Shown here piece after piece: positions 1 to 7,984 of a stretch of DNA of 64,000 nucleotides. A program made the translations under genes and the position numbers. Positions within the stretch are counted from its first letter, which is position 1. Each line of letters opens with the position of its first letter. The notes below the pieces were generated by a model. That model saw nothing but the letters and a program-made list of their open reading frames with translations, did not search any database and had not been told where the DNA came from. The stretch spans positions 5,589 to 69,588 of the forward strand of contig UQYF01000011.1 of the NCBI GenBank assembly GCA_900545175.1, in the 5' to 3' direction. Source of the stretch: an uncultured Eubacteriales bacterium (lineage in GTDB: Bacteria; Bacillota; Clostridia; Lachnospirales; Lachnospiraceae).

Positions 1-39
1 CATTACATCCTCTGCTTCAAAAGCATAAAATCTGCTCAT
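1..39 (-). CDS. 5' end of an unidentified gene, cut by the window edge
   Basis: Only the first 13 codons are visible, beginning MSRFYAFEAEDVM and running off the left edge. An AGGAGGT ribosome binding site lies 9 bases upstream, and the ATG overlaps the stop codon of the preceding fragment in an ATGA arrangement. That supports a real translationally coupled start. The product cannot be identified from 13 residues. Confidence 0.55.
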   Translation of the reverse strand, partial: MSRFYAFEAEDVM

Positions 40-158
40 CCTTCAATTACCTCCTGTACTTTTTCTCTCACAATCTTCATGCCCTGTGTAGGTTCAAAAC
101 GCTCAATCAGATTTCCGTTTCTGTCAATCGAGAAACCGGCACATATATTGTGTGCTAT
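36..158 (-). pseudogene. C-terminal remnant resembling glutathione peroxidase
   Basis: The frame is open from 158 to the TGA at 38-36. It encodes a tail containing GFSIDRNGNLIERFEPT and ending in an amphipathic stretch (KIVREKVQEVIEG). This resembles the C-terminal 35 or so residues of BsaA/Gpx-type thiol peroxidases, where a DRxGNxxxRFxPT motif is followed by the last helix. The frame is closed upstream by TAA (161-159), there is no suitable start codon, and the catalytic Cys/Gln/Trp part is missing, so this is a 5'-truncated remnant. The downstream gene is still coupled through ATGA. The family call rests on the short motif only; it could instead be a small unrelated peptide. Confidence 0.5.
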
Positions 159-191
159 TTAATTGTGTACAATCTTTATGAATATAATAAT

Positions 192-223
192 ACAACCTAT
201 TGAGCAGTTTGTCAATAGGTTGT
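192..223. repeat. Perfect 12-bp inverted repeat with 8-base loop
   Basis: The arms ACAACCTATTGA (192-203) and TCAATAGGTTGT (212-223) are exactly complementary around GCAGTTTG. It lies between the end of the GH2 gene (378) and the Gpx-like remnant. AT-rich DNA flanks both sides, but neither has a clean U-tract. It could be an operator for a dimeric regulator of the remnant operon or a weak terminator, and I cannot decide between them. The rest of 159-377 shows nothing else. Confidence 0.5.
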
Positions 224-377
224 ACGCAATTTATTTTATTGTTTCATTATCCTATGTTCATAACACTCATGGATACATCAACTTCTTGCATGATATTTAA
301 TTCTTGCTTATTTCTCTATGCAGGCATATATGAACATTCAATTAACACATCACTGTCATTTGGCAGGGCATGCTTAC

Positions 378-2603
378 TTAATTTTCCATACAGACATATC
401 TGAACACACATTCATCGGCATATTCATCATTGTCATCTGCAAGGTGTCCTACAGCTCTTATATTATTTTCGCCCTTTTTAAGCCTGATATTGTCAACAAT
501 GAACACTCCGTTGCCTCTGTTTTCCATGCTGCCGGCACTTATTCCATTTACAAACAGCTCAACATTGTCACAATTAGAATATACCTTCACATATGTATCC
601 GCAATTTCTCTCTTAACATATCGTGAACTTGTGATATGTGTAAAAGCATCAGCCTTATTCCAGTTCGCCTTGTACAGATAAAAGCTGTCCTTTCGTATTT
701 TTCTGTCCCCTGTTACAAGTCCTTTGTCATTTAATGCTATCTGACCGCCTTCATTTCTTGAATCGACAGCAAAGTCAAACAGCACCCACACAAATGTTGC
801 CCACAGGCAGTCATGTGTATTGATATATTCAAGTGCCTGCTCATGCATAATGCTCTGATACTCTTCCGGATGCCACTGTCCCCATGCAAGCAGACCATTC
901 TTTTCAAGCTCAGGATACAGCTCATGCTGCTTCACATTCGAACCCCAGCCATACTCGGATATTCCCATAGGTCTGTCATCAAATGAAGCCTTTCTGTCCA
1001 TAAGCTGCTCGAAGTTTCCATCAAAATTCTTATCCGGATACCAGCCCGGATATATATTCCAAGCGGCAATATCAGATTTCCAGCCAACATTATTCGTGAA
1101 AACCGAATAGTCAGCCGTTCCTGCCTGGTTCATGGCATAATCTCTGTTGATTGCCTGAGTTGTATATCTTCCTGAATTATCTTCGCTGTGTGCAAGCTCA
1201 TCAAGCTCGTATACCAGCTGCTTTGCATTGATAAAGCTGCTCGCACTGTTTTTACCGTTGCCAATCTCATTTTGAAGTCCCCAGAAAATCACGGAAGGTC
1301 TGTTGTACTGCTGCCTCATAAGCTCAATAAGCTGTCTTTTTGTATTTTTTCCAAAATTAGCCGATTCACCAAGCGCATTGACAAGCGGTATCTCCGTCCA
1401 CAGAACAATACCATTCTCATCGCACAAGTCATAAAAATAATCCGTATGCGGATAGTGACATAATCTGACAGCATTTGCTCCAAGTTCCTTTATTATACCA
1501 ATATCTTCCTCATGCTGTACTTCTGTAATCGCATTGCCCATTCCCTTGTAAAATTGATGCCTGTTCACTCCTCTTAACGGATGTGATTTTCCGTTAAGAT
1601 AAAAGCCTGTTTCCTTATCTACATAGAAGTATCTGAAACCCACTTTATCGCTCACTTTGTCAAGCTCTTCTTCTCCATCCAGTATGCTTAAACTGACCGA
1701 ATACATGTACCCGGCATCATTTGCTGCTACGTCATCCATATCCGTATCATTTATAATATTTTCAGCCTTATTATCTTTTTTAGCTCTCTTATATTCTATT
1801 CCATTCCACAGATGCGGATTATCAACCTTTACTGTCCTCTCAAAATCCACTCTGCAGCCTGCAAATACAGTAATCTCCTCCGTAAACGGCTCCGGTGCAT
1901 TATCACCGTCAATCTGTACTTTTACAGTGACGTTTTTCGTCTCATCACCATCATTTACAATAGTTGTTCTGATGCTTAATGTACCGAAACTTTTCGGTGC
2001 TGTCATGCTTCTAACATCCGGTGTCGTGAGAAAAAGTCCCGATGAGCCATTATTTTCAAGGTCAAAATGTATCTTATCTGCTATGACAAGATATACTCTC
2101 CTGTAGATTCCGCCGCACATGTTAAAATCAGCTGATATCGGTGCAATCGCCTCATCATGTGTATTGTCGACCTTCACTGCGAGAATGTTCTGCCCCCTGA
2201 CAAGAAAATCTGTTATGTCAAACCTGAAAGCCGTGTAGCCGCCCTTGTGCGTGTAATCGTCCCCGCCATTATATGGCACATGTTTTCCGTTTACATATAA
2301 ATCTGTTTTCTGGTTTACACCGTTAAATTCCAGATATATCTTCTTTCCTGAAAATCTCTGACTGTATTCAAGAATTTTTCTGTACCAGAAAGCTGTACGA
2401 AGATAGTCATTTCCGCCATCCTCCGCATCCTCAATATTCCATGTATGAGGAATATCTACAAGCTTCCAGGCACTGTCATCATAAGAAATGTCTGTAACTA
2501 TTGACGCATCTAACGCTTCGCCGCCAAAATGCCAGCCCTCACACATATCTCTCAAATATTCATTGCCACGTCCGCTTGACGTGTATGCGGTGTTTTCATG
2601 CAT
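378..2603 (-). CDS. Glycoside hydrolase family 2 protein, probable beta-galactosidase
   Basis: A 741-residue retaining glycosidase of the GH2/LacZ superfamily. The N-terminal part is the sugar-binding jelly roll (WYRKI, YVNGKHV, GGYTAFRFDIT), followed by an immunoglobulin-like domain and the TIM barrel. RGVNRHQFYKGMG and ANAVRLCHYPH are barrel hallmarks. The acid/base Glu lies in FWGLQNEIGNG and the nucleophile Glu in MGISEYGWG. The C-terminal segment FDFAVDSRNEGGQ followed by NDKGLVT is typical of the beta-galactosidase branch, although beta-glucuronidase or other GH2 specificity cannot be excluded. No signal peptide is seen, so it should be cytoplasmic. The start is ATG 2603, preceded by GGAGAA at 9 bases. 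The frame stays open for another 40 codons, but that extension is encoded by a non-coding repeat (2645-2843). Confidence 0.85.
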   Translation of the reverse strand: MHENTAYTSSGRGNEYLRDMCEGWHFGGEALDASIVTDISYDDSAWKLVDIPHTWNIEDAEDGGNDYLRTAFWYRKILEYSQRFSGKKIYLEFNGVNQKTDLYVNGKHVPYNGGDDYTHKGGYTAFRFDITDFLVRGQNILAVKVDNTHDEAIAPISADFNMCGGIYRRVYLVIADKIHFDLENNGSSGLFLTTPDVRSMTAPKSFGTLSIRTTIVNDGDETKNVTVKVQIDGDNAPEPFTEEITVFAGCRVDFERTVKVDNPHLWNGIEYKRAKKDNKAENIINDTDMDDVAANDAGYMYSVSLSILDGEEELDKVSDKVGFRYFYVDKETGFYLNGKSHPLRGVNRHQFYKGMGNAITEVQHEEDIGIIKELGANAVRLCHYPHTDYFYDLCDENGIVLWTEIPLVNALGESANFGKNTKRQLIELMRQQYNRPSVIFWGLQNEIGNGKNSASSFINAKQLVYELDELAHSEDNSGRYTTQAINRDYAMNQAGTADYSVFTNNVGWKSDIAAWNIYPGWYPDKNFDGNFEQLMDRKASFDDRPMGISEYGWGSNVKQHELYPELEKNGLLAWGQWHPEEYQSIMHEQALEYINTHDCLWATFVWVLFDFAVDSRNEGGQIALNDKGLVTGDRKIRKDSFYLYKANWNKADAFTHITSSRYVKREIADTYVKVYSNCDNVELFVNGISAGSMENRGNGVFIVDNIRLKKGENNIRAVGHLADDNDEYADECVFRYVCMEN

Positions 2604-2644
2604 AATATTTTCTCCATTCTTCATAAAATCAGATGATATGATGT

Positions 2645-2843
2645 AGGGGTCAAAAGGTCTTCTGACCCCTATGATACCGGATTGTTTCGCACTGCGTGCT
2701 CCCACAATCCTCAAAACATTCATAATCCGCTCATTTTTCTACGAAAAATGGCTGCTTATTCATGTTTTGGCGGGTTCCAAGGTCAAAAATCCTCTTGCAA
2801 GCAAGCTTGCATCGGATTTCTGACCTTTTGACCCTGGTATCAT
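2645..2843 (-). repeat. About 200-bp structured intergenic repeat (four hairpins), copy 1
   Basis: Read on the minus strand, the element starts ATGATACC-AGGGTCAAAAGGTC and ends with AGGGGTC...GACCCCT. Its ends are inverted repeats (2645-2659 against 2822-2835), and ATGATACC at the start is answered by GGTATCAT near the end (2671-2678). Four stem-loops follow one another. The first is AAGGTCAGAAATCC with GGATTTTTGACCTT. The second is a long imperfect stem capped by CATTTTTC-GTA-GAAAAATG. The third is GGATTGT...ACAATCC with inner GCAC-GCA-GTGC. The fourth is AGGGGTC...GACCCCT. No gene is carried. A related copy enters at 63949. It sits in the 5' region of the GH2 gene. The remainder of 2844-2986 is AT-rich, with only a small GTGGC hairpin around the rsgA stop. 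Confidence 0.75.
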
Positions 2844-2986
2844 GATATATATTACATATAAAAAATACCGCAAACCGCCATATCACACAATGTAATATTC
2901 TATGACATTATGCAAATTTTATGCTGACTATATTTCTCATATTTACAGCTTCCCCTGTCACAATTTTGCAGTGGCTCAATCTGCCA

Positions 2987-4057
2987 CTAACGCTTTTTCT
3001 TGTTAATCTGCCTTCTCTTTAAAGCCACTGCTTTTCTGTTAAAATTTCTCTCACTCTCATTTTTCAGTCCTCTGTACAGCTCATACCTCTGTGCCGACAA
3101 GCTTCCATCCGCAATCGCTGCCTTTATGGCACAACCAGGTTCTGTATTATGCCGGCAGTCTTTAAACTTACAACAGCTCTCAAGTTCAACAATGTCCGCA
3201 AATGTGTCGTCAATTCCTTCCTCTGCATCGCACATTCCAAGCTCTCTCATGCCCGGTGTATCGACTATCGTTACGCCATTAGGCAGCATAAAAAGCTGTC
3301 TGGCAGTCGTAGTATGCCTTCCCCTCGAATCACTCCCCCTGACGGCACCTGTTTTCATGATATCACTGCCGGAAATGGCATTTATAAGCGTTGACTTGCC
3401 GACACCTGACGAACCCATAAGCGCTATGGTCACTCCCGCCCTACAGTATTCAAAAAGCTCCCTCATTCCGGCATGGCTTACCGCACTGACAGAATGTATC
3501 CTCACATCATCTGCTGCCTGTCTGACTTCACTTACATATCGCTCTGCATCTTCGCACAAATCCGCCTTTGTGAGAACAACTACCGGAACAGCTTCCCCTG
3601 CTTTTGCAACCGCCGTATACCGCAATATTCTGTTCACATTAAAATTGTCATTCAGCGAGCAGACTATAAAACAGTAATCTACGTTCGCAACCATCTCCTG
3701 TTCAAGCGAATTTTTCATACTGTGGTCGCCCGGATACGGTCGCTTCAACATATTTTTTCTTCGGCACACCTTGACAATCCTGCTCTCACCTGACGGCTGG
3801 TATTCGAACTCGACATAATCGCCAACTATCGGATATTCAGGCTCGTCATAATAAAAGCTTCCCCTGCATTTTGCAGGAATCTCCCTTCCTTCAAAAAGAA
3901 TTGTGAACATATTCTTCTGTACATTGCATATGCGGCCTATGCATGTACGGTTATTGTTTGTACTATCCAATCCATCGCTTCTGTTATCTCTGATATTTTT
4001 TGCAGCATTCTTATCATTTTTAATATTCTTACTGTTATAGCTATTATTCTTTGACAT
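2987..4057 (-). CDS. rsgA: Ribosome small subunit-dependent GTPase A
   Basis: A circularly permuted GTPase that assists late maturation of the 30S ribosomal subunit. An OB-fold lies at about residues 38-105. The G motifs come in permuted order: G4 as VVLTKADLC, then G1 GSSGVGKST, then G3 DTPGMRE. A C-terminal zinc site follows (CCKFKDC, H, C within about 15 residues). At 356 residues it is longer than the usual 290-300 because of a hydrophilic Asn/Lys-rich N-terminal extension of about 37 residues. The start ATG 4057 has GAGAGGAC seven bases upstream. The gene stands alone, with an inverted repeat in its upstream region (4092-4141). A short hairpin overlapping the stop (2970-2988) lacks a U-tract and is a poor terminator candidate. 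Confidence 0.93.
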   Translation of the reverse strand: MSKNNSYNSKNIKNDKNAAKNIRDNRSDGLDSTNNNRTCIGRICNVQKNMFTILFEGREIPAKCRGSFYYDEPEYPIVGDYVEFEYQPSGESRIVKVCRRKNMLKRPYPGDHSMKNSLEQEMVANVDYCFIVCSLNDNFNVNRILRYTAVAKAGEAVPVVVLTKADLCEDAERYVSEVRQAADDVRIHSVSAVSHAGMRELFEYCRAGVTIALMGSSGVGKSTLINAISGSDIMKTGAVRGSDSRGRHTTTARQLFMLPNGVTIVDTPGMRELGMCDAEEGIDDTFADIVELESCCKFKDCRHNTEPGCAIKAAIADGSLSAQRYELYRGLKNESERNFNRKAVALKRRQINKKKR

Positions 4058-4091
4058 TTCTTAGTCCTCTCTTATAAAAATTAATTCTGTC

Positions 4092-4141
4092 AGGTACATG
4101 ATTAATCTTTACGGACTACCTCGGTACACTCTCATGTACCT
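4092..4141. repeat. Inverted repeat AGGTACATGA upstream of rsgA
   Basis: AGGTACATGA (4092-4101) and TCATGTACCT (4132-4141) are perfect 10-base complements 30 bases apart. A second smaller palindrome, AATATAT...ATATATT, follows at about 4146-4167. They lie 35 to 110 bases upstream of the rsgA start, where a promoter is expected, so they may be operators or a leader structure. Confidence 0.5.
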
Positions 4142-4225
4142 ATCAAATATATTGTTCAACATATATTAGTTAAAAAAACGCAAAGCAAGTTAAAAATATG
4201 GCATTCCATACAAAATGGCAAAAAA

Positions 4226-4251
4226 AGACCGCAGCAAAAATGCCACGGTCT
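4226..4251 (-). terminator. Rho-independent terminator of the AAC(3)-family gene
   Basis: On the minus strand AGACCG...CGGTCT forms a stem, with a further GTGGC/GCTGC pairing inside it, followed directly by a run of seven U. It lies 120 bases after the stop of the acetyltransferase gene. Nothing else was found in 4252-4370. Confidence 0.8.
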
Positions 4252-4370
4252 ATCAGCCTAAAACTATAATTATCCAGAATAACATTCACAAAATTGCCAC
4301 TTAAATGCCTAGCTCTTTTTAGCCATATAAACTGTTATTTATGGTATAATTATTTCCACATTTTTGTCAT

Positions 4371-5165
4371 TTAAAATGTGATATCTTTCCACCTTTCCGG
4401 TGCAATGTACTTACTTGTCACAATGCACTCCGGGTCAGGGGCAAGCACATGCCTTACAACCTCAAAAATTTTCCTCGCATCGCAAAGCAGACAGTCAGCA
4501 TCACCGAATTTTACCTTTTTTGCGGCACCGCATTCTAAAAATGCCTGATTGAGCTTTACAAAGTCCTCTGATATATGCGGCTGTGATGCATTGTAATGCT
4601 TCCTCACATACACTTTCCTGTGTTCACCGTCAGGCATAGCTATTATAAGCTCCATCGGCTTGTCCGACAGTCTGTTAGGGATATTTAACACTTCCTCAAC
4701 ACTGTGGATATATGTATTGCGCTCATGTCCTACACCGACAAGAAGTATCTTTCCGCCGCAGTCCTTCAGTATGTCATAACAGCCGCCCGGTGTACAAGGT
4801 GTATTGCAAAACTCCTCACCCTTAAGATACTCCGCTGCATTTTGACCAAGTCCTGCCATGCTGTGTGTAGGGTGAAGTGAGCGCACCACGCCCTCTCTTT
4901 TCATAAACATATTGGTGAGAAGTCCAACACATGACGGAGTACTTTCAGGGTCATATATCGGATTTTCATTGTTTACAGTTTTCCATGTGTGTGTCGGCAG
5001 AAGCAAAAGACCTTCCTCAAAAAATTCACTCCACACATCAAGCACCGTGTCAGCGCCGCCATCTACCTGACCTATCGCTTTCATCGATGAATGTATCAGT
5101 ATAGTCTCATTGCCGCGCAGACCCATCTGCCTTAATTGTTCAGTAAGTTCATTTTTATTATACAT
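4371..5165 (-). CDS. Aminoglycoside N(3)-acetyltransferase family protein
   Basis: A 264-residue acetyl-CoA-dependent N-acetyltransferase of the AAC(3)/Antibiotic_NAT family. Family marks are HSSMKAIGQVDGGADTV near the N-terminus, LLPTHTW, and HPTHSMAGLGQNA in the middle. Members acetylate the 3-amino group of aminoglycosides, but many chromosomal homologues in Firmicutes have other or unknown substrates, so resistance should not be assumed. ATG 5165 was chosen because GAAGGGGG lies five bases upstream. The open frame continues upstream but would overlap the end of the M15 peptidase gene. It ends at a strong terminator (4226-4251). Confidence 0.85.
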   Translation of the reverse strand: MYNKNELTEQLRQMGLRGNETILIHSSMKAIGQVDGGADTVLDVWSEFFEEGLLLLPTHTWKTVNNENPIYDPESTPSCVGLLTNMFMKREGVVRSLHPTHSMAGLGQNAAEYLKGEEFCNTPCTPGGCYDILKDCGGKILLVGVGHERNTYIHSVEEVLNIPNRLSDKPMELIIAMPDGEHRKVYVRKHYNASQPHISEDFVKLNQAFLECGAAKKVKFGDADCLLCDARKIFEVVRHVLAPDPECIVTSKYIAPERWKDITF

Positions 5166-5256
5166 TTTATCCCCCTTCACACAGCAAGCATTTCTTGCTG
5201 TACTTCCACCAATAAATAGTTTGAAATTAAAGCTTATTCCCCATTTCTGAGCACTT

Positions 5257-6084
5257 TCATCGAGAATACTCAAAATGCTGGTAATCCTTGTTCGTCTCCC
5301 AATCCCCACCCCACGCAAATCCATGCTCGGTAAACAGCCTGTAGCAAAGGTCATCATGGTCTATTTTATACAGGAAATCCACATCTCTGTCTGCATAACT
5401 TATAGCATCCTCAGGGCTCACCTTAATGCCATTTCCTGTCTCTTTAACCTGTGGGTTATAAAATGGATTTACATCTACTGCCAGTCCCATGCCATGCTTT
5501 GAAACAGTGTCTGTTCCTGCTATCATTCTGAAATTGAACGCTGATGTATTATTATCGCTCATCGAAAGCTCATCATCCCCATCATACTCGTCTATAAGAG
5601 CTATCTTTTCAATAGGATATTCCGCCTCATAGAGCTGCCTGAATATATCAAGCACATCATCAGCAATCAGCTTATTCACGATTAATTCGCCATCAGATGT
5701 TCTTCCTGCAAAATCCACATACAGCACATGCACATATCTCAACTCGTTTTTCTCCACAGGGCAGCCCTCTGTATAACTCTTTCCCTGCATATTTTTCCAT
5801 ACACTGCTTGGAATATCGGACACATAGAAATCGCTGTCATACTTATTATCAATATTTCCGGCACCATCCTCTGTGCTGTCCTCAACTCCATCCAATATAC
5901 CATTTGGCACATTCTGATAAGTCGGAGCGGTGCTCTCATATGTTGCTGTCGCATTCCCCGAATCTATTGTTCCACCCGCCGGTGTATCTGCCTTGCTTCC
6001 AAAATATAGCATCGCTCCCAGCATACCAAGCGGCACAAGCGAAACTGCCATAACCCCAAGCAATATTTTTGTTATTTTACTCAT
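5257..6084 (-). CDS. M15 family membrane-anchored D,D-carboxypeptidase/endopeptidase-like protein
   Basis: A 275-residue protein with one N-terminal membrane segment (residues 6-28), an acidic linker and a C-terminal peptidase M15 domain. Zinc-site motifs are SKHGMGLAVDVNPF (H and D ligands) and, near the end, DYQHFEY preceded by a Glu-rich turn. This pattern is that of VanY/CwlK-type LD- or DD-peptidases that trim peptidoglycan stem peptides outside the membrane. It lies 91 bases upstream of the acetyltransferase gene and 50 bases downstream of the methyltransferase gene on the same strand, so the three may be co-transcribed. The exact bond cut cannot be read from the sequence. Confidence 0.8.
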   Translation of the reverse strand: MSKITKILLGVMAVSLVPLGMLGAMLYFGSKADTPAGGTIDSGNATATYESTAPTYQNVPNGILDGVEDSTEDGAGNIDNKYDSDFYVSDIPSSVWKNMQGKSYTEGCPVEKNELRYVHVLYVDFAGRTSDGELIVNKLIADDVLDIFRQLYEAEYPIEKIALIDEYDGDDELSMSDNNTSAFNFRMIAGTDTVSKHGMGLAVDVNPFYNPQVKETGNGIKVSPEDAISYADRDVDFLYKIDHDDLCYRLFTEHGFAWGGDWETNKDYQHFEYSR

Positions 6085-6133
6085 TATTTTCTCCGATTAA
6101 TTTCATGTTAAAACATATATCCGCCGATAAATA

Positions 6134-7336
6134 TCAATGCTCGTCTACGACCTGGAAAATTATGAATTTTAAATAGTACGACTCATTCGCAGCCCACAGT
6201 ATCGGATGATCCGGTCCCTGTGTGCGGAACTCTACCTGTCTTAAACGCTTATGGACACTGTGTGCAGCCTCCTTGATTGTCTTAGTAAACAGCTCCTGCG
6301 TCATAAAGTGTGAGCATGAACAGGTTGCAAGATATCCACCGTCTTTTACCAGCTTAAGTCCCTTCATATTAATTTCTCGGTAGCCCTTTATAGCATTCTT
6401 TGTAGCTTCACGCGATTTTGTAAATGCAGGAGGGTCAAGTATCACAACATCATACTTCTCACCTTCCGATGCAAGGCGTGGAAGCTCATCAAGTACGTTC
6501 ACACACTTAAAATGCACAGTCTTGTCCAATCCATTAAGCTTCGCATTGGCTCTTGCCTGCTCTATCGCATACTCGGATATATCAAGTCCTGTCACATCTG
6601 CTGCTCCCGCAATTCCTGCATTTAACGCAAAGGTTCCCATATGTGTAAAGCAGTCAAGCACCCTCTTACCTTTACAGATTCTCTGTATTGCAAGCCTGTT
6701 GTATTTCTGGTCTAAAAAGAAGCCTGTCTTCTGTCCATTTACAACATCAACCATATAATGCACACCGTTCTCAACAATCTCGACATTGGTATCAAACTTG
6801 TCACCGATAAAACCTTTTACTGTCTTAAGTCCTTCCTTCTCGCGTTCTCTCGCATCACTTCTCTCATAGACACCTCGTATAACTATGCCATCTGCCTTCA
6901 GTATTTCCTTAAGGTCACTTACAATCTTCTCCTTGAAACTCTCTATTCCAAGCGTCAGAGCCTGAACAACAAGAACATCCTCATACTTATCAACAACAAT
7001 TCCCGGAAGGAAATCGGCCTCTCCGAATATAATTCGACATGATGATGTATCCACAGTGTCCTTTCTGTAATCCCATGCAGCTTTAACTCTGTTATATATA
7101 AATTCATCGTCAATAAGCTGATTGGCATTTCTTGTCATCATTCGTATTCTTATCTTGGAATTCTGATTGATATAACCTCTTCCAAGCATATAACCGTTAA
7201 AAGCATGTACGGCAACTATATCTCCGTTTTTAAAAGTCCCCACTATAGTATCTATCTCATTGTCATATATCCACAGACCACCCTGTCCAAATTCTCTTCC
7301 TTCACCCTTTTTTAATGTCACTATTGATTCCGGCAT
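6134..7336 (-). CDS. Class I SAM-dependent 23S rRNA (cytosine-C5) methyltransferase, RlmI-like
   Basis: A 400-residue protein with an N-terminal PUA-like RNA-binding domain (KGEGREFGQGGLWIYDNEI), a linker domain and a C-terminal Rossmann methyltransferase. The SAM-binding motif is VLDCFTHMGTFALNAG, the acidic motif II is DVTGLDISEYAIEQA, and the catalytic motif is VILDPPAFTKS. FLDQKYNRLAI and CSCSHFM are typical of the RlmI/YccW group, which methylates 23S rRNA C1962 in E. coli. The target site here is by homology only. ATG 7336 is preferred, with GGAG seven bases upstream; the frame can be extended 10 codons. Confidence 0.87.
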   Translation of the reverse strand: MPESIVTLKKGEGREFGQGGLWIYDNEIDTIVGTFKNGDIVAVHAFNGYMLGRGYINQNSKIRIRMMTRNANQLIDDEFIYNRVKAAWDYRKDTVDTSSCRIIFGEADFLPGIVVDKYEDVLVVQALTLGIESFKEKIVSDLKEILKADGIVIRGVYERSDAREREKEGLKTVKGFIGDKFDTNVEIVENGVHYMVDVVNGQKTGFFLDQKYNRLAIQRICKGKRVLDCFTHMGTFALNAGIAGAADVTGLDISEYAIEQARANAKLNGLDKTVHFKCVNVLDELPRLASEGEKYDVVILDPPAFTKSREATKNAIKGYREINMKGLKLVKDGGYLATCSCSHFMTQELFTKTIKEAAHSVHKRLRQVEFRTQGPDHPILWAANESYYLKFIIFQVVDEH

Positions 7337-7510
7337 ATTTTTTCTCCATTTCTTTTTTGCTGTCAATTTTTCACATATAATTCATTAAATTTGTTTCAAC
7401 CGCACAATTATTGCTTTGCGGTATTCTGCATAGTTTTTTCAATACAGTTAATAATATATCCGTCAAGACATAAAATCAAGCTTGAATAACTTTCCCTGTG
7501 AGGTAATCAA

Positions 7511-7963
7511 ATGATTAAACAATTCATATTCTGCGGCAGCTTAGGCTGGTGTTTTGAAGTGTTCTGGACAGGAATGGGCTCGCTTTTTAAGCACGACAAA
7601 AAACTGATGGGTCAGAGTTCTCTCCACATGTTTCCAATATATGGGAGTGCCATCATCATACCGCCAATTCACAGACTCATCAATAAAGCCAATGTCTTTG
7701 TGCGCGGCACAGTCTATGCACTGTGCATTTTCCTGACCGAATTTATCAGCGGCAGCTTCCTGAAAAAACACAACGCCTGCCCATGGGACTACTCGGACGC
7801 AGCACTCAACTACAAGGGTATAATAAGGCTCGACTATGCCCCTGTCTGGTTCGTTGTAGGGCTTATTTATGAGAAAATGCTATGCGCCTCGAAAAACAGG
7901 CCTGCCTTTCCGGATGCGCTTAAGCTTCTTAAAACACCTGCCACATTAAAAACCGGGCATTAA
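7511..7963 (+). CDS. CmpB-type putative ABC-transporter membrane protein
   Basis: A 150-residue integral membrane protein of the family called putative ABC-transporter type IV (CmpB). The N-terminal GSLGWCFEVFWTG is its hallmark, followed by FPIYGSAIII, a hydrophobic helix RGTVYALCIFLTEFISG, the conserved PWDYS and the final helix APVWFVVGLIYE. Four short membrane segments are likely. Its function is unknown despite the family name, and no ATPase is next to it. A TGAGG site precedes the ATG by seven bases. It is a lone plus-strand gene, convergent with the glycosyltransferase gene, and its stop codon lies in the loop of the shared terminator. Confidence 0.75.
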   Translation: MIKQFIFCGSLGWCFEVFWTGMGSLFKHDKKLMGQSSLHMFPIYGSAIIIPPIHRLINKANVFVRGTVYALCIFLTEFISGSFLKKHNACPWDYSDAALNYKGIIRLDYAPVWFVVGLIYEKMLCASKNRPAFPDALKLLKTPATLKTGH

Positions 7964-7978
7964 AGGATGCCCGGTTTT
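7953..7978. terminator. Bidirectional intrinsic terminator
   Basis: CCGGGCAT (7953-7960) pairs with ATGCCCGG (7967-7974), flanked by A4 on the left and TTTTG on the right. It serves the convergent CmpB-type gene and the minus-strand glycosyltransferase gene ending at 7985. Confidence 0.88.
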
Positions 7979-7984
7979 GTATTT

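Noticed and set aside
3000..3677. Long plus-strand frames opposite rsgA and many other genes
   Set aside because: They mirror codon structure of clear minus-strand genes, lack ribosome binding sites and show no domain similarity.
5166..5357. A 64-codon upstream extension of the acetyltransferase frame
   Set aside because: It overlaps the M15 peptidase end, lacks family similarity, and a strong ribosome binding site sits at the internal ATG 5165.
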